DNA of 64,000 nucleotides from NCBI RefSeq assembly GCF_040045035.1, contig NZ_JBDZDS010000005.1:124001-188000 (forward strand), written 5' to 3'. A program made the position numbers and the translations under genes. This stretch comes from Pseudaminobacter sp040045035. Lineage in GTDB: Bacteria > Pseudomonadota > Alphaproteobacteria > Rhizobiales > Rhizobiaceae. A model generated the notes under the pieces. The model was not told where the DNA came from, searched no databases, and saw only the letters and a program-made list of their open reading frames with translations. Positions 8,586 through 17,200 of this stretch are shown in pieces. The number at the start of each line of letters is the position of its first letter. Within the stretch, counting starts at the first letter, position 1.

Positions 8586-8975
8586 ATGGCATCGCCGAAC
8601 CTGCACGACGAAGACGAAAAGCCGTTGGACCCCGCGGTCGAAAAGGTTCGCCGCAAGCTGGTGCGCTTCGCCATCATCAATCTCGGCCTGCTGTTCATCG
8701 CCCTTATGGCTGTGCTGGCCGCGATTGTCTACAAAACCGGCACCAAGCCCGAGACGCCGGTCGCGACCAGCGGCGCCGTCGTGCCGTCGCCTTCCGAACA
8801 GGCCTTCATGTCGGGCGACATCGCCTTGCCTGCGGGCGCCAGGATCGTCTCGCAGTCGCTGTCGGGCAACCGCATCTCGATCGAGGCCGAGCTTGCCGAC
8901 GGCAGCCGTGTCATCTTCCTCTACGATTTCGCCGAGCGCCGCATGATCGGCCGCTTCGTGGTGACGGCGCAGTGA
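8586..8975 (+). CDS. Single-pass membrane protein, DUF6476-like
   Basis: A 129-aa protein with a charged N terminus, one strong transmembrane helix (residues about 27-49, FAIINLGLLFIALMAVLAAI) and a periplasmic C-terminal domain (about 60-129) containing two short beta-rich repeats. I recognise it only as a conserved alphaproteobacterial family, probably DUF6476; its function is unknown. It diverges from rluD by 31 bp and overlaps the following VOC gene by 4 bp (GTGA), so those two are co-translated. Confidence 0.75.
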   Translation: MASPNLHDEDEKPLDPAVEKVRRKLVRFAIINLGLLFIALMAVLAAIVYKTGTKPETPVATSGAVVPSPSEQAFMSGDIALPAGARIVSQSLSGNRISIEAELADGSRVIFLYDFAERRMIGRFVVTAQ

Positions 8976-9373
8976 GCGCGCCGGCGCGCAAGATGGCGAC
9001 CGTCGCGCTCGTGGTGCGCGACTATGACGAGGCGATCGCCTGGTACGTGGAAAAGCTCGGCTTCGAGCTTTTCGAGAATATCGACTTCGGCGGTGGCAAG
9101 CGCTGGGTGACGGTCGGCCCCGCCGGCGGCAACGGCGCACGCCTGCTGCTGGCGCAGGCCAAGGACGAGGCCGAGCTGTCGCGAATCGGCGACCAGACCG
9201 GCGGCCGCGTCTTCCTGTTCCTGGAGACCGATGATTTTTCGCGCGACCATGCGTCGATGCTGGCGGCCGGCGTGGAATTCCGCGAGGCGCCGCGCCACGA
9301 AGCCTATGGCTCGGTCGCGGTGTTCGCCGATCTTTACGGGAATCTGTGGGATCTGATCGAGCCCCGGCGCTGA
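8972..9373 (+). CDS. VOC-superfamily (glyoxalase/bleomycin-resistance fold) protein
   Basis: A 133-aa vicinal-oxygen-chelate fold protein. The two beta-alpha-beta-beta-beta modules are visible (VALVVRDYDEAIAWYVEKLGFEL at the N terminus; YGSVAVFADLYGNLWDLIEP at the C terminus). Family members bind a divalent metal and act on small oxygen-bearing substrates, but residues alone do not show which. GTG 8972 overlaps the previous gene's stop by 4 bp and is the likely start. Confidence 0.85.
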   Translation: MSAPARKMATVALVVRDYDEAIAWYVEKLGFELFENIDFGGGKRWVTVGPAGGNGARLLLAQAKDEAELSRIGDQTGGRVFLFLETDDFSRDHASMLAAGVEFREAPRHEAYGSVAVFADLYGNLWDLIEPRR

Positions 9374-9432
9374 GATCGAGGCTTTTCGGCCACAGGCAAA
9401 AGCGTCGCCTGTGGAGAATGCGATAATCCCGG

Positions 9433-9461
9433 TTGCGTTTTCCAAACGCCTCGCCTATATG
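9433..9461 (+). promoter_or_regulatory. Candidate promoter of tRNA-Glu
   Basis: TTGCGT (9433-9438) and TATATG (9456-9461) are separated by 17 bp, a sigma-70-type spacing. The pair lies about 15 bp upstream of the tRNA 5' end. Confidence 0.5.
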
Positions 9462-9476
9462 GCGCAAGTCTTACAC

Positions 9477-9551
9477 GCGCCCATCGTCTAGCGGTCAGGA
9501 CGGCGCCCTCTCACGGCGCAAACAGGGGTTCGATTCCCCTTGGGCGTACCA
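9477..9551 (+). tRNA. tRNA-Glu (anticodon CTC)
   Basis: A complete 75-nt cloverleaf with an encoded CCA end. The acceptor stem GCGCCCA pairs with TGGGCGT. The anticodon stem GCGCC/GGCGC encloses the loop CTCTCAC, which gives anticodon CTC and reads GAG. The T arm has GGTTCGATTCC. It stands alone, and the AT-richer patch that follows makes it a plausible integration site. Confidence 0.97.
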
Positions 9552-9654
9552 AGACTTTCAAATACTTAGATTCCCCTCCGAAAAAGCGTCAAATATCATC
9601 GAATAAGCGGCTTCGGCAGTGTCCGGGAAACGCCATGTTGAGTGTTCGGCATGC

Positions 9655-10560
9655 CTATTGCAGGAACTCTGTGATGGCCTCGATCGTGGCCGTCGGATTC
9701 TCTTCCATCAACCAGTGCCCGGAACGAGGAATGACGACCTCTTGGACATTGCTGGCGGCGGCGCGCATGATCACCGCCATCATTGGGCCGAATGACTTCT
9801 CGCCTCCGATCGCAAGGATCGGCATCCGCAGCGGACCCTTGGCCAGAAGCGCCCTGTTGTCGACAGTGTCCTGATCAAAGGCCTTGAACTGCTCGAAGCC
9901 GGAATGCATGGCTCCGGGCCTGGCATAGAGCGCGGCATAGTGCGCACGCGAAGCTTCGTCGAAGCTCTTCGGATCGGCCGAAAACTCATTCCAGAAGCGA
10001 TCGAGATAGATGCGCTCGCGCCCCTCGACCAGCCGTTCCATGTCGGGGCCGCCGAAGCGGAAATGCCACAACAATGGGTTCTTCAGGATCTCCTCCCAGG
10101 GGCCGATGCCTGGAATTGGCGCATCCATGAGCACGAATTTTGTCACTCGGTCGGGCTGTTCGGCCGCGAAGGCATAGCCGACCATGTTGCCGATGTCGTG
10201 GGTGACCATCTCCACCGTGCCGATCTTCAGCGCGTCGAGCACGCCGGCGACATCCCCGCCTTGCGTCTTCTTGTCGTAGCCACCGGCCGGGTGCGAAGAG
10301 AGACCCATGCCGCGCAGATCCGGCACGATCACGGTGTGGTCGCGCGCCAGCCGGGCGGCCAGCGGCGCCCACATGTCGCCGGTTTCGCCATAGCCATGCA
10401 AAAGCACCACCGCTGGTCCGTGGCCGCCGAACCGGACGAAGATCTGTGCACCGTTGGTGGAGATCGTTTCGGCCCTGAAGCCGGGTGGGAAGGGCTGAAC
10501 CTGGGCCAGGGCGGGCGTGGCGAAGAGCATGGCGCTCAAGATCGAGGCGAACTTTCGCAT
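9655..10560 (-). CDS. Secreted alpha/beta-hydrolase, epoxide hydrolase/dehalogenase-like
   Basis: A 301-aa protein with a Sec signal peptide (residues 1-19, cut after TPALA). The mature part is an alpha/beta hydrolase: oxyanion motif LLHGYGET, nucleophile elbow VTHDIGNMVG with Asp122 in the nucleophile position, and catalytic His in SGHWLMEE near the C terminus. An Asp rather than Ser nucleophile is typical of epoxide hydrolases and haloalkane/haloacetate dehalogenases. The substrate is unknown. ATG 10560 is supported by GGGAG upstream. It lies in the patch downstream of tRNA-Glu and has no operon partner. Confidence 0.85.
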   Translation of the reverse strand: MRKFASILSAMLFATPALAQVQPFPPGFRAETISTNGAQIFVRFGGHGPAVVLLHGYGETGDMWAPLAARLARDHTVIVPDLRGMGLSSHPAGGYDKKTQGGDVAGVLDALKIGTVEMVTHDIGNMVGYAFAAEQPDRVTKFVLMDAPIPGIGPWEEILKNPLLWHFRFGGPDMERLVEGRERIYLDRFWNEFSADPKSFDEASRAHYAALYARPGAMHSGFEQFKAFDQDTVDNRALLAKGPLRMPILAIGGEKSFGPMMAVIMRAAASNVQEVVIPRSGHWLMEENPTATIEAITEFLQ

Positions 10561-10795
10561 GTCTGAGCTCCCGTTGAGGTGGTGCGCGTTGGCAAGTCGT
10601 TCGAGTAAAGGGGCTTAACCATTGTGGAGTTCGATTCGTACCGAGAAAGCTCGAATGAGGACGGGAAGGATTAGCCGAGCCGCTAGCTCCCGCCTTGAGG
10701 TGTCGTCTGGGAAAATAGCACTTTTGGAACCCTATTCAGACTCATGGAATCGGGTTAGTCCTTTGCGCTTTTGTACTGGTGAGGAGGCTTAGAAT

Positions 10796-11248
10796 TTGAA
10801 TCGCATTGGTTCTGTACCTATCGCTCTTGCAATTGCATTGGTTTCTGCATGCACGGCCGACAAGCGTCCCGAGCAAGAAAGTACTACGGTTTTGCCGACG
10901 AAAATTGCCGAACCGGTAGCTACGCCGGCTACCCCGAAGCTGGTAGATAGCTATACCGCTCATATCAGCGATAAAGACAAATACGGCAACGATGGGAAGC
11001 GGTTAACAAGCGCGCGAGATATCGTTCTTCAGGATCGGAAGAACTATTACGATTTCAATTTGCGCGACCCGAGCGATCATCCTGACAAATTCTTCAGTTC
11101 AAAGCCCAACCGATGGGGCGAGACGACCTCCGTCCATGACTGGAAAATGGGTCGCGGCGTGGAATACGAAGTTCAGAAGGGCAACCCGAACCTTAAGGTG
11201 CAAGTGTACGACAACGGCCATATCAACGTGAACATACAGGGCGATTAA
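10796..11248 (+). CDS. Putative lipoprotein of unknown function, TTG start
   Basis: A 150-aa protein with a lipoprotein signal peptide (lipobox LVSAC, Cys at residue 19), then a flexible Thr/Pro/Glu-rich linker and a C-terminal domain with many Asp, Lys and Tyr residues. I do not recognise the family. The start is TTG 10796, well placed after GAGGAGG (about 10781-10787); no ATG upstream fits. Base composition is clearly more AT-rich than neighbouring genes, which together with the adjacent tRNA suggests horizontal acquisition. Confidence 0.65.
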   Translation: MNRIGSVPIALAIALVSACTADKRPEQESTTVLPTKIAEPVATPATPKLVDSYTAHISDKDKYGNDGKRLTSARDIVLQDRKNYYDFNLRDPSDHPDKFFSSKPNRWGETTSVHDWKMGRGVEYEVQKGNPNLKVQVYDNGHINVNIQGD

Positions 11249-11468
11249 GCATCCTCCTGCTCTGCTGGAAATCGTTGATTGAGCTGCTGGCATTATTCGT
11301 GATTTGGCTGCCCTCAACCGAGGGCCGCTTCGCTCTGATGATGAGGGAAGCCGGTCGGCTACAAACGACTTGATTGGACACAGCACCGATCAAGTGAGAA
11401 GATCACCACAAAAGTAATTCCGGGGGACCTGCAGAAGACTAACGTCATTGTGAGATGGAGGGTTTATC

Positions 11469-12863
11469 ATGGCAATCTGGCAACCCGATCCTTCCTTCTA
11501 TCCCTCGCCGAGAATGGCGGCCAAGGCACCGAAGGAGATGCTGGCCTATGTGGCGGCCTTCGATCCGGACCGCAAGAAACCCGACGCGATCGCCGTCGTC
11601 GACGTAAATCCGGGGTCATCGACATATTCCCGGATCGTCGGCCAGGTCGAGATGCCGAATGTGGGCGACGAGCTGCACCATTTCGGCTGGAACGCCTGTT
11701 CGTCGTGCCTTTGCCCCAACGCGCCGCACCCGCATATGGAACGGCGCTATCTGGTCGTGCCGGGTCTGCGTTCGTCGCGGCTCTATATCATGGACACCAA
11801 GCCGGACCCCAAAAACCCGACGATCGTGAAGGTCATCGAGCCCGGAGAGATCGCCGAGAAGGCCGGCTATTCGCGCCTGCACACCGTCCATTGCGGGCCG
11901 GAAGGCATCTATGTGAACGCGCTGGGCGACGCCGAGGGCAAGGCGCCGGGCGGCATATTCCTGGTCGACCCCGACAGCTTCGACGTTCTCGGCCGTTGGG
12001 AGATGGACCGAGGGCCGCAGAAGCTTGCCTACGATTTCTGGTGGCATCTCGGCTACGACACGATGGTGACGAGCGAATGGGGAACCCCGGACACATTCGA
12101 GAACGGGCTCGTGCCGGAAGTCCTGCTGGGCAGCAAATACGGGCGCAAGCTGCATTTCTGGGACCTGCACAAGCGCAAGCATCTGCAGGAGATCGACCTG
12201 GGGCCGGAATACCAGCTGGTGTTCGAGCTGCGCCCCGCCCATGACCCCACCAAGGCCTACGGCTTCGTCGGCTGCGTCATCAGCCTCAAGGATCTCTCGG
12301 CCTCGATCTGGACCTGGTATCGCGACGGCGACAAATGGGCGGTGAAGAAGATCATCGAGATCCCGGCCGAACCGGCCGATCCCGACCTGCTGCCGCCGGT
12401 GCTGAAAGGCTTCAAGGCGGTTGCGCCGCTGGTGACCGACATCGACCTGTCGATGGACGACCGCTTCCTCTACGTCTCCTGCTGGGGCACCGGAGACATG
12501 ATCCAGTACGACGTGTCGGACCCGTTCAACCCGAAGGAAACCGGCAGGGTGCGCATCGGCGGCATCGTCTCCCGGGCATCGCATGCCAAGGCGCAGAACG
12601 GCGCGCTCAATGGCGGCCCGCAGATGGTGGAGATCAGCCGCGACGGGAAGCGGGTCTATTTCACCAATTCCCTCTACGGCGCCATCGACCCGCAGTTCTA
12701 TCCCGAGGGCATCGACGGCTGGATGGTGAAGCTCGATGTCGGGGAGAATGGCGGCATCAAGTTCGACGAGGACTTCTTCGTCGACTGGCCGAAGGGCCGC
12801 CGGCCACATCAGGTGCGCCTGGAGGGCGGCGATTGTTCTTCCGATTCCTACTGCTATCCTTGA
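11469..12863 (+). CDS. mtoX: Methanethiol oxidase / selenium-binding protein (SBP56 family)
   Basis: SBP56-family protein of 464 aa, the usual length. Characterised bacterial members (MtoX) oxidise methanethiol to formaldehyde, sulfide and hydrogen peroxide using copper. Family landmarks are the N-terminal DPSFYPSPRMAAKAP-type segment, HHFGWNACSSCLCP with Cys77, Cys80 and Cys82, HTVHCGPEGIYVNALG, and the C-terminal RPHQVRLEGGDCSSDSYCYP. No signal peptide is visible, unlike periplasmic MtoX of methylotrophs. ATG 11469 follows GGAGGG. The next gene encodes a small membrane protein that may belong to the same unit. Confidence 0.9.
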   Translation: MAIWQPDPSFYPSPRMAAKAPKEMLAYVAAFDPDRKKPDAIAVVDVNPGSSTYSRIVGQVEMPNVGDELHHFGWNACSSCLCPNAPHPHMERRYLVVPGLRSSRLYIMDTKPDPKNPTIVKVIEPGEIAEKAGYSRLHTVHCGPEGIYVNALGDAEGKAPGGIFLVDPDSFDVLGRWEMDRGPQKLAYDFWWHLGYDTMVTSEWGTPDTFENGLVPEVLLGSKYGRKLHFWDLHKRKHLQEIDLGPEYQLVFELRPAHDPTKAYGFVGCVISLKDLSASIWTWYRDGDKWAVKKIIEIPAEPADPDLLPPVLKGFKAVAPLVTDIDLSMDDRFLYVSCWGTGDMIQYDVSDPFNPKETGRVRIGGIVSRASHAKAQNGALNGGPQMVEISRDGKRVYFTNSLYGAIDPQFYPEGIDGWMVKLDVGENGGIKFDEDFFVDWPKGRRPHQVRLEGGDCSSDSYCYP

Positions 12864-12897
12864 CGATCGATGACGTCGAACGGGACGGTTTCGTAGG

Positions 12898-13524
12898 ATG
12901 GTCTCACTAACGCCTTGGCTGGTGCTTGCCGGCCTTGGCGCCTTTCACGGTCTCAACCCCGCCATGGGTTGGCTGTTTGCAGTTGCCCTCGGCCTGCACA
13001 GGGGCAGCCGCAAGGTGGTGCTTTTGTCCTTGATTCCCATTGCAATAGGGCACGCTGCGTCGATTGCCGTGGTGGCGATGGCGGTGATCACCCTCGGCTT
13101 CGTCGTCGACGAGCGTCTGCTTGAAATGACGGCCGGCGCGCTGCTCGTCGGCTGGGCGATCTACTACCTCGCCTACGGTCACCGCCACCGCGTCCGCATC
13201 GGCATGACGACGGGCATGGTCGGGCTTGGGGTCTGGTCGTTCCTGATGGCGACGGCCCATGGCGCCGGGCTCATGCTGGTGCCGGTGCTCATCCCCCTGT
13301 GCCTCGCGGCAAGTCCGGCGGGGGAGCTGACGGCGGCCGGGTCGCTGCCGATCGCGCTGGCCGCGGTCGGCGTGCACACTGCGGCCATGCTCGCCGTGAC
13401 GCTCGCCATGGCGGTTGCGGTCTATGAGTGGCTCGGCCTTTCGGTCCTGCGGCGCGGCTGGATCAACTTCGATCTTATCTGGACGGCCGCGCTGGCGATC
13501 ACCGGCATCATCCTGATCGTATGA
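12898..13524 (+). CDS. Polytopic membrane protein downstream of mtoX
   Basis: A 208-aa protein with about six transmembrane helices and little else. The N terminus has a conserved GAFHGLNPAMGWLFAVALG signature and a cytosolic loop GLHRGSRK. It resembles small transporter-like proteins distantly related to NicO/RcnA-type metal exporters, but I cannot name a substrate. It starts 34 bp after mtoX, so it may serve in metal or sulfur handling for the oxidase; this is inference from position. Confidence 0.75.
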   Translation: MVSLTPWLVLAGLGAFHGLNPAMGWLFAVALGLHRGSRKVVLLSLIPIAIGHAASIAVVAMAVITLGFVVDERLLEMTAGALLVGWAIYYLAYGHRHRVRIGMTTGMVGLGVWSFLMATAHGAGLMLVPVLIPLCLAASPAGELTAAGSLPIALAAVGVHTAAMLAVTLAMAVAVYEWLGLSVLRRGWINFDLIWTAALAITGIILIV

Positions 13525-13584
13525 GGGCCGTGATCCCGCGGGTCGGTGCACAGGGGATCACGTCTAGAATTCGACCCCCACTCC

Positions 13585-13629
13585 GGTTTGCTTCGCAAAC
13601 CACCTCTCCCCCGCTCGACGGGGGAGAGG
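13585..13629. repeat. REP-like palindrome between convergent genes
   Basis: Two adjacent perfect hairpins: GGTTTGC-TTC-GCAAACC (13585-13601) and an 11-bp stem CCTCTCCCCCG/CGGGGGAGAGG with a 5-nt loop (13603-13629). The second resembles the CTCTCCCC/GGGGAGAG palindromes scattered through Mesorhizobium and Brucella genomes. Lying between convergent genes, it could act as a bidirectional terminator, though no U-tract is present. Confidence 0.6.
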
Positions 13630-13653
13630 AAGCGCCGTCGCGGGTCGCTGCGG

Positions 13654-13974
13654 TTAGTAGTTTCCGTTGTAGTAGCGGTCGTCGCAAGGCGCGGTATAGA
13701 CGCGCCCGTCATGGCTGCGATAGCGGCAGAGTTGCTCGCTGCGGCCTTGCGGCGTCGTCATCGTGCCCACTGCCGCGCCCAGCAGGGCGCCGCCGGCCGC
13801 GCCGACGACCGTGCTCTGGGTGTTGCGGCCAAGGGCCTGGCCGACCAGCGCGCCGCCGGCCGCGCCGACCAGCGCGCCCGTCCCGGCACGCTGTTCCCGT
13901 TCGGTCGATGCGCAGCCGGCGAGCGCGACGGCCAGCAGCGCAGCAGCGACGGCGGTGGTTCTGAAAACTTTCAT
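13654..13974 (-). CDS. Glycine-zipper outer-membrane lipoprotein (17-kDa antigen/SlyB-like)
   Basis: A 106-aa lipoprotein: signal peptide with lipobox ALAGC, then a glycine-zipper 2TM segment (GALVGAAGGALVGQALG and VVGAAGGALLGAAVG), then a short C-terminal domain with a Cys pair (LCRYRSHDGRVYTAPC). Such proteins sit in the outer membrane and help envelope integrity. ATG 13974 follows AAGGAGAGGAC, so longer upstream readings are rejected. Single gene, convergent with the mtoX unit. Confidence 0.85.
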   Translation of the reverse strand: MKVFRTTAVAAALLAVALAGCASTEREQRAGTGALVGAAGGALVGQALGRNTQSTVVGAAGGALLGAAVGTMTTPQGRSEQLCRYRSHDGRVYTAPCDDRYYNGNY

Positions 13975-14091
13975 ATGCGGTAGTCCTCTCCTTGCAGCCC
14001 CCGCCCGCGACCTGCGTGCCCAATGCGGCAGAACGAAGGTTGCAATGGGAAGGCGCAGGCGGCGATGTGGAAAACCGGGAAATCCTAATGC

Positions 14092-14119
14092 GAACGGCGG
14101 GACCGGGGTCCCGCCGTTC
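14092..14119 (-). terminator. Hairpin downstream of the solute-binding protein gene
   Basis: An 11-bp perfect stem (14092-14102 with 14109-14119, GAACGGCGGGA) with a 6-nt loop lies 31 bp past the stop codon at 14151. The trailing T-run is weak on either strand. Confidence 0.5.
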
Positions 14120-14150
14120 TTACGCTCGTACAATGCGCGTCGACGCAGGC

Positions 14151-14927
14151 TTATTCGCCGTAGACGTCGAACTTGAAGTACTTGTCGTTGATTTCCTTGT
14201 ACTTGCCGTTGGCGCGGATTGCCTGGATCGCGGCGTTCAGCTTCTCGCGCAGCTCGTCCTCGCCCTTGCGCACCGCGATGCCGGCGCCGGGGCCGTGGAT
14301 CTCGGGCACGGACTTGAAGGTGCCGACCAGCTTGCAGCAGGCGCCTTCCGGCGAGTCCAGCCACTCCTGGATCGAGACGATGTCGTCATTGATCGCGTCG
14401 AGACGGCCGTTGGCGAGGTCCAGCTGGTACTCCTGCGCCGTCGGGTAGGACTTCACCTCACTGTCGGTGAAGTACTGTTCGGCGTAGTTGAAGTGGATGG
14501 TCGAACCCTGGACGCCGATGGTCTTGCCGGCTAGGTCTTCCTTGGTCGTGCCCTTGATGTCGGAATCCTTGAGGGCGGCGATGGCCGGCGGCGTGTCGAT
14601 GTACTTGTCGGAGAAGTCGACCTGCTGCTTGCGCTCCTCGGTGATCGACATCTGCGCGATGATGGCGTCGAACCGGCTGGCCTGCAGGGCGGGGATCATG
14701 CCGTCCCATTCCTGGGTGACGAATTCGCACTTCACCTTCATCTCGTCGCAGAGCGCGTTGGCGATGTCGATGTCGAAGCCCTCGAGCTTGCCGTCGGCGG
14801 TCAGGTTGTTAAAGGGCGGGTAGGCGCCCTCGGTGCCGATCTTGAGAACCTTGTCCTCAGCCCGGGCCGCGCCGATCGCCAGCGCGATGGTCGAAGCCGC
14901 AAGCGCGATACGCATTGCAATACGCAT
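14151..14927 (-). CDS. Amino-acid ABC transporter periplasmic binding protein (family 3), orphan
   Basis: A 258-aa periplasmic solute-binding protein with a Sec signal peptide ending AARA at about residue 23. The mature part has the basic-amino-acid/opine binding fold: LKIGTEGAYPPFNN, GFDIDIANALCDEM, WDGMIPALQASRFDAIIAQMSITEER and the C-terminal KYFKFDVYG. The closest relatives I know bind Lys, Arg, Orn or His. No permease or ATPase gene is adjacent, so it must share a transporter encoded elsewhere or sense a ligand. The start ATG 14927 has GAGAGGAAC upstream. Confidence 0.9.
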   Translation of the reverse strand: MRIAMRIALAASTIALAIGAARAEDKVLKIGTEGAYPPFNNLTADGKLEGFDIDIANALCDEMKVKCEFVTQEWDGMIPALQASRFDAIIAQMSITEERKQQVDFSDKYIDTPPAIAALKDSDIKGTTKEDLAGKTIGVQGSTIHFNYAEQYFTDSEVKSYPTAQEYQLDLANGRLDAINDDIVSIQEWLDSPEGACCKLVGTFKSVPEIHGPGAGIAVRKGEDELREKLNAAIQAIRANGKYKEINDKYFKFDVYGE

Positions 14928-15108
14928 GATGTTCCTCTCCGTCGTTGGCCGCAGCTTCCGGCCGCGGCCCAGTCAGTGGTGTCGCGCACAAGGCGCAGAC
15001 CTGTTTGCCTTCCAGGAAGCTTCGGGAGAACGCTTCGCAGGCAGCGGCACGTTCTATAGTGCCTGTGACTGGTCCATGCTACCGGGATCTCTTGGGCCTG
15101 GCGGCGGC

Positions 15109-16911
15109 TTACACCGCCGCCTCTTCGATCAGCACGTCGGTGGGCTCGAAGCGCGTCACGTCGATCAGGCCGATGTCGGAGATGCGTAGTTCCGGAATGA
15201 CCACCAGCGCCAGCAGCGAGTGCTGCATATAGGCGTTGTTCAGGCTGCAGCCGCACTGGCGCATGGCCTCGATGAGGGCGTTGGCCTCATCGGCCACTAC
15301 CTCGGCGCGCTGATCCGACATCAGCCCGGCGATCGGCAGTTTCACCAACGCCAGTTCGCGGCCCTCGCTGAAGATGACCACGCCGCCGCCGACCTCGCCC
15401 AGCCGGTTGGCTGCCAGCGCCATGTCGACCTTGTCGGTTCCAACGACGATCATGTGATGGCTGTCATGGGCGACGGTGCTGGCCACCGCGCAGGGCTTGT
15501 CGTAGCCGAAGCCGGAAACGAAGGCGTTGGCGACGGTGCCGGTGCCGCGATGGCGTTCCACAAGCGCGATCTGGCAGACGTCGCCGGCGCGGTCCATCTG
15601 GACGACGCCATCGGCAACGGGCAGCGAGGCTTCCAGCGCGCGGGTCGGCGCCTGGTTCTCGATGACGCCGATGACGCGCGCCCTGACCCCGTTCACGCCG
15701 GCGGGCGCGGCGATGTCGAAGTCGGCGGCGCCGAGCTTGCGCCCGAGCTTGACGGTGTCCTTGGCTTCGGCCGGGTAAGGATAGGGTGGGATGTCGACGA
15801 CGAGCCCACCGTCGCGGGACACGAGCCGGCCCTGTGCGACAACGGTTTCGACCGGAAGCGTGACCAGGTCCGAGGTCAGGATCACGTCGGCGCGCCGGCC
15901 AGGCGTGATCGACCCGAGCTCGCGCTCCATGCCGAAATGCTGCGCGGTGTTGAGGGTCGCCATCTGGATCGCCGTGATCGGCTTCAGGCCTTGCGCGATG
16001 GCGTGGCGGACCACCCGGTTCATGTGCCCGTCATGCACCAGCGTGCCCGAATGGCTGTCGTCGGTGCAGAGCACGAAGTTGCGCGAATCGAGCCCCAGCT
16101 CGGTCACCGCTTTGATCTGGGCGGCGACGTCGTACCAGGCCGAGCCGAGCCGCAGCATGGCGCGCATGCCCTGGCGGACGCGGGCCACGCAGTCGGCCAG
16201 GCTGGTGCCTTCGTGGTCGTCGGCCGGGCCGGCGGCGACATAGCCGTGGAAGGGCAGGCCGAGATCCTTGGAGGCATAGTGGCCGCCGACGGTCTTGTGC
16301 GCCGCCTGGGTCGCGCCGATCTCCGCGAGCATGTTGGCGTCGCCGGCCACCACGCCCGGGAAGTTCATCATCTCGCCGAGGCCGACGATATTGGGCCAGG
16401 ACATCGCCTCGCGCACTTCGGCGGGGCCGAGGCTGGCGCCGGCGTTTTCTAGGCCCGGCGCGCTCGGCACGCAGCTCGGCATCTGCACGAAGACGTTGAT
16501 GGGCAGGCCCGCCGCCTCGTCATGCATCAGCTTGACGCCGGGCATGCCCAGCACGTTGGCGATCTCGTGCGGGTCGATGAACATGGAGGTGGTGCCGTGC
16601 GGAATGACCGCGCGGGCGAATTCGGTGACCGTGATCATGCCGCTCTCGACATGCATGTGCGCGTCGCACAGGCCGGGCAGGGCATAGCGGCCCTCGCCGT
16701 CGATCACCTGGGTCTGCGGCCCGATGGCATGGTCGGCATTGGGGCCGACGAAGGCGAAGCGCCCGGCGGCGATGGCGATGTCGGTGCCCGGCACGATCTC
16801 GCCGGAGTGTACGTTCACCCAGCGCACGTTGCGGATGACCATGTCGGCGGGCGTGCGCCCCATGGCGACGTCCACGAGCTGCGGCGTGCATTCGAACCAG
16901 GTCTTGATCAT
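15109..16911 (-). CDS. ade: Adenine deaminase (amidohydrolase family)
   Basis: Hydrolyses adenine to hypoxanthine and ammonia in purine salvage. The 600-aa length and the metal-binding motif HMHVESGMITVTEFARAVIPHGTTS are those of the AdeC/Ade amidohydrolase family, with IDPHEIANVLG, CTDDSHSGTLVHDGHMN and a C-terminal half containing VAHDSHHMIVVGT. ATG 16911 is preceded by GGGGAGGAAAG, fixing the start against upstream readings. It is followed 181 bp later by the orphan solute-binding gene on the same strand. Confidence 0.93.
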   Translation of the reverse strand: MIKTWFECTPQLVDVAMGRTPADMVIRNVRWVNVHSGEIVPGTDIAIAAGRFAFVGPNADHAIGPQTQVIDGEGRYALPGLCDAHMHVESGMITVTEFARAVIPHGTTSMFIDPHEIANVLGMPGVKLMHDEAAGLPINVFVQMPSCVPSAPGLENAGASLGPAEVREAMSWPNIVGLGEMMNFPGVVAGDANMLAEIGATQAAHKTVGGHYASKDLGLPFHGYVAAGPADDHEGTSLADCVARVRQGMRAMLRLGSAWYDVAAQIKAVTELGLDSRNFVLCTDDSHSGTLVHDGHMNRVVRHAIAQGLKPITAIQMATLNTAQHFGMERELGSITPGRRADVILTSDLVTLPVETVVAQGRLVSRDGGLVVDIPPYPYPAEAKDTVKLGRKLGAADFDIAAPAGVNGVRARVIGVIENQAPTRALEASLPVADGVVQMDRAGDVCQIALVERHRGTGTVANAFVSGFGYDKPCAVASTVAHDSHHMIVVGTDKVDMALAANRLGEVGGGVVIFSEGRELALVKLPIAGLMSDQRAEVVADEANALIEAMRQCGCSLNNAYMQHSLLALVVIPELRISDIGLIDVTRFEPTDVLIEEAAV

Positions 16912-17200
16912 TTTCTTTCCTCCCCTCGGAAACGGTAGTCCGCGTGGGAGCGAACGACCTCGACACAATATCGCGGCGACGCGTAGTTTGCACGCTGACG
17001 GTAATAGTCCAGACAGAAATCCAGGAATGCCGCGAATTTTCGCGAGACGTAGCGGCGGCGCGCCGGTCCGGCAATCAGAATGTTTGCGATATTTGGGAGG
17101 AAAACGGTTTAGGTGGACGTGGCGGCGCAAGGCCGGCTCGGGCAGTTCTGGTGCGTTTGAAAGGCACGCGACGGGCTCGAACCGCCGCCGAGGAATCCGG

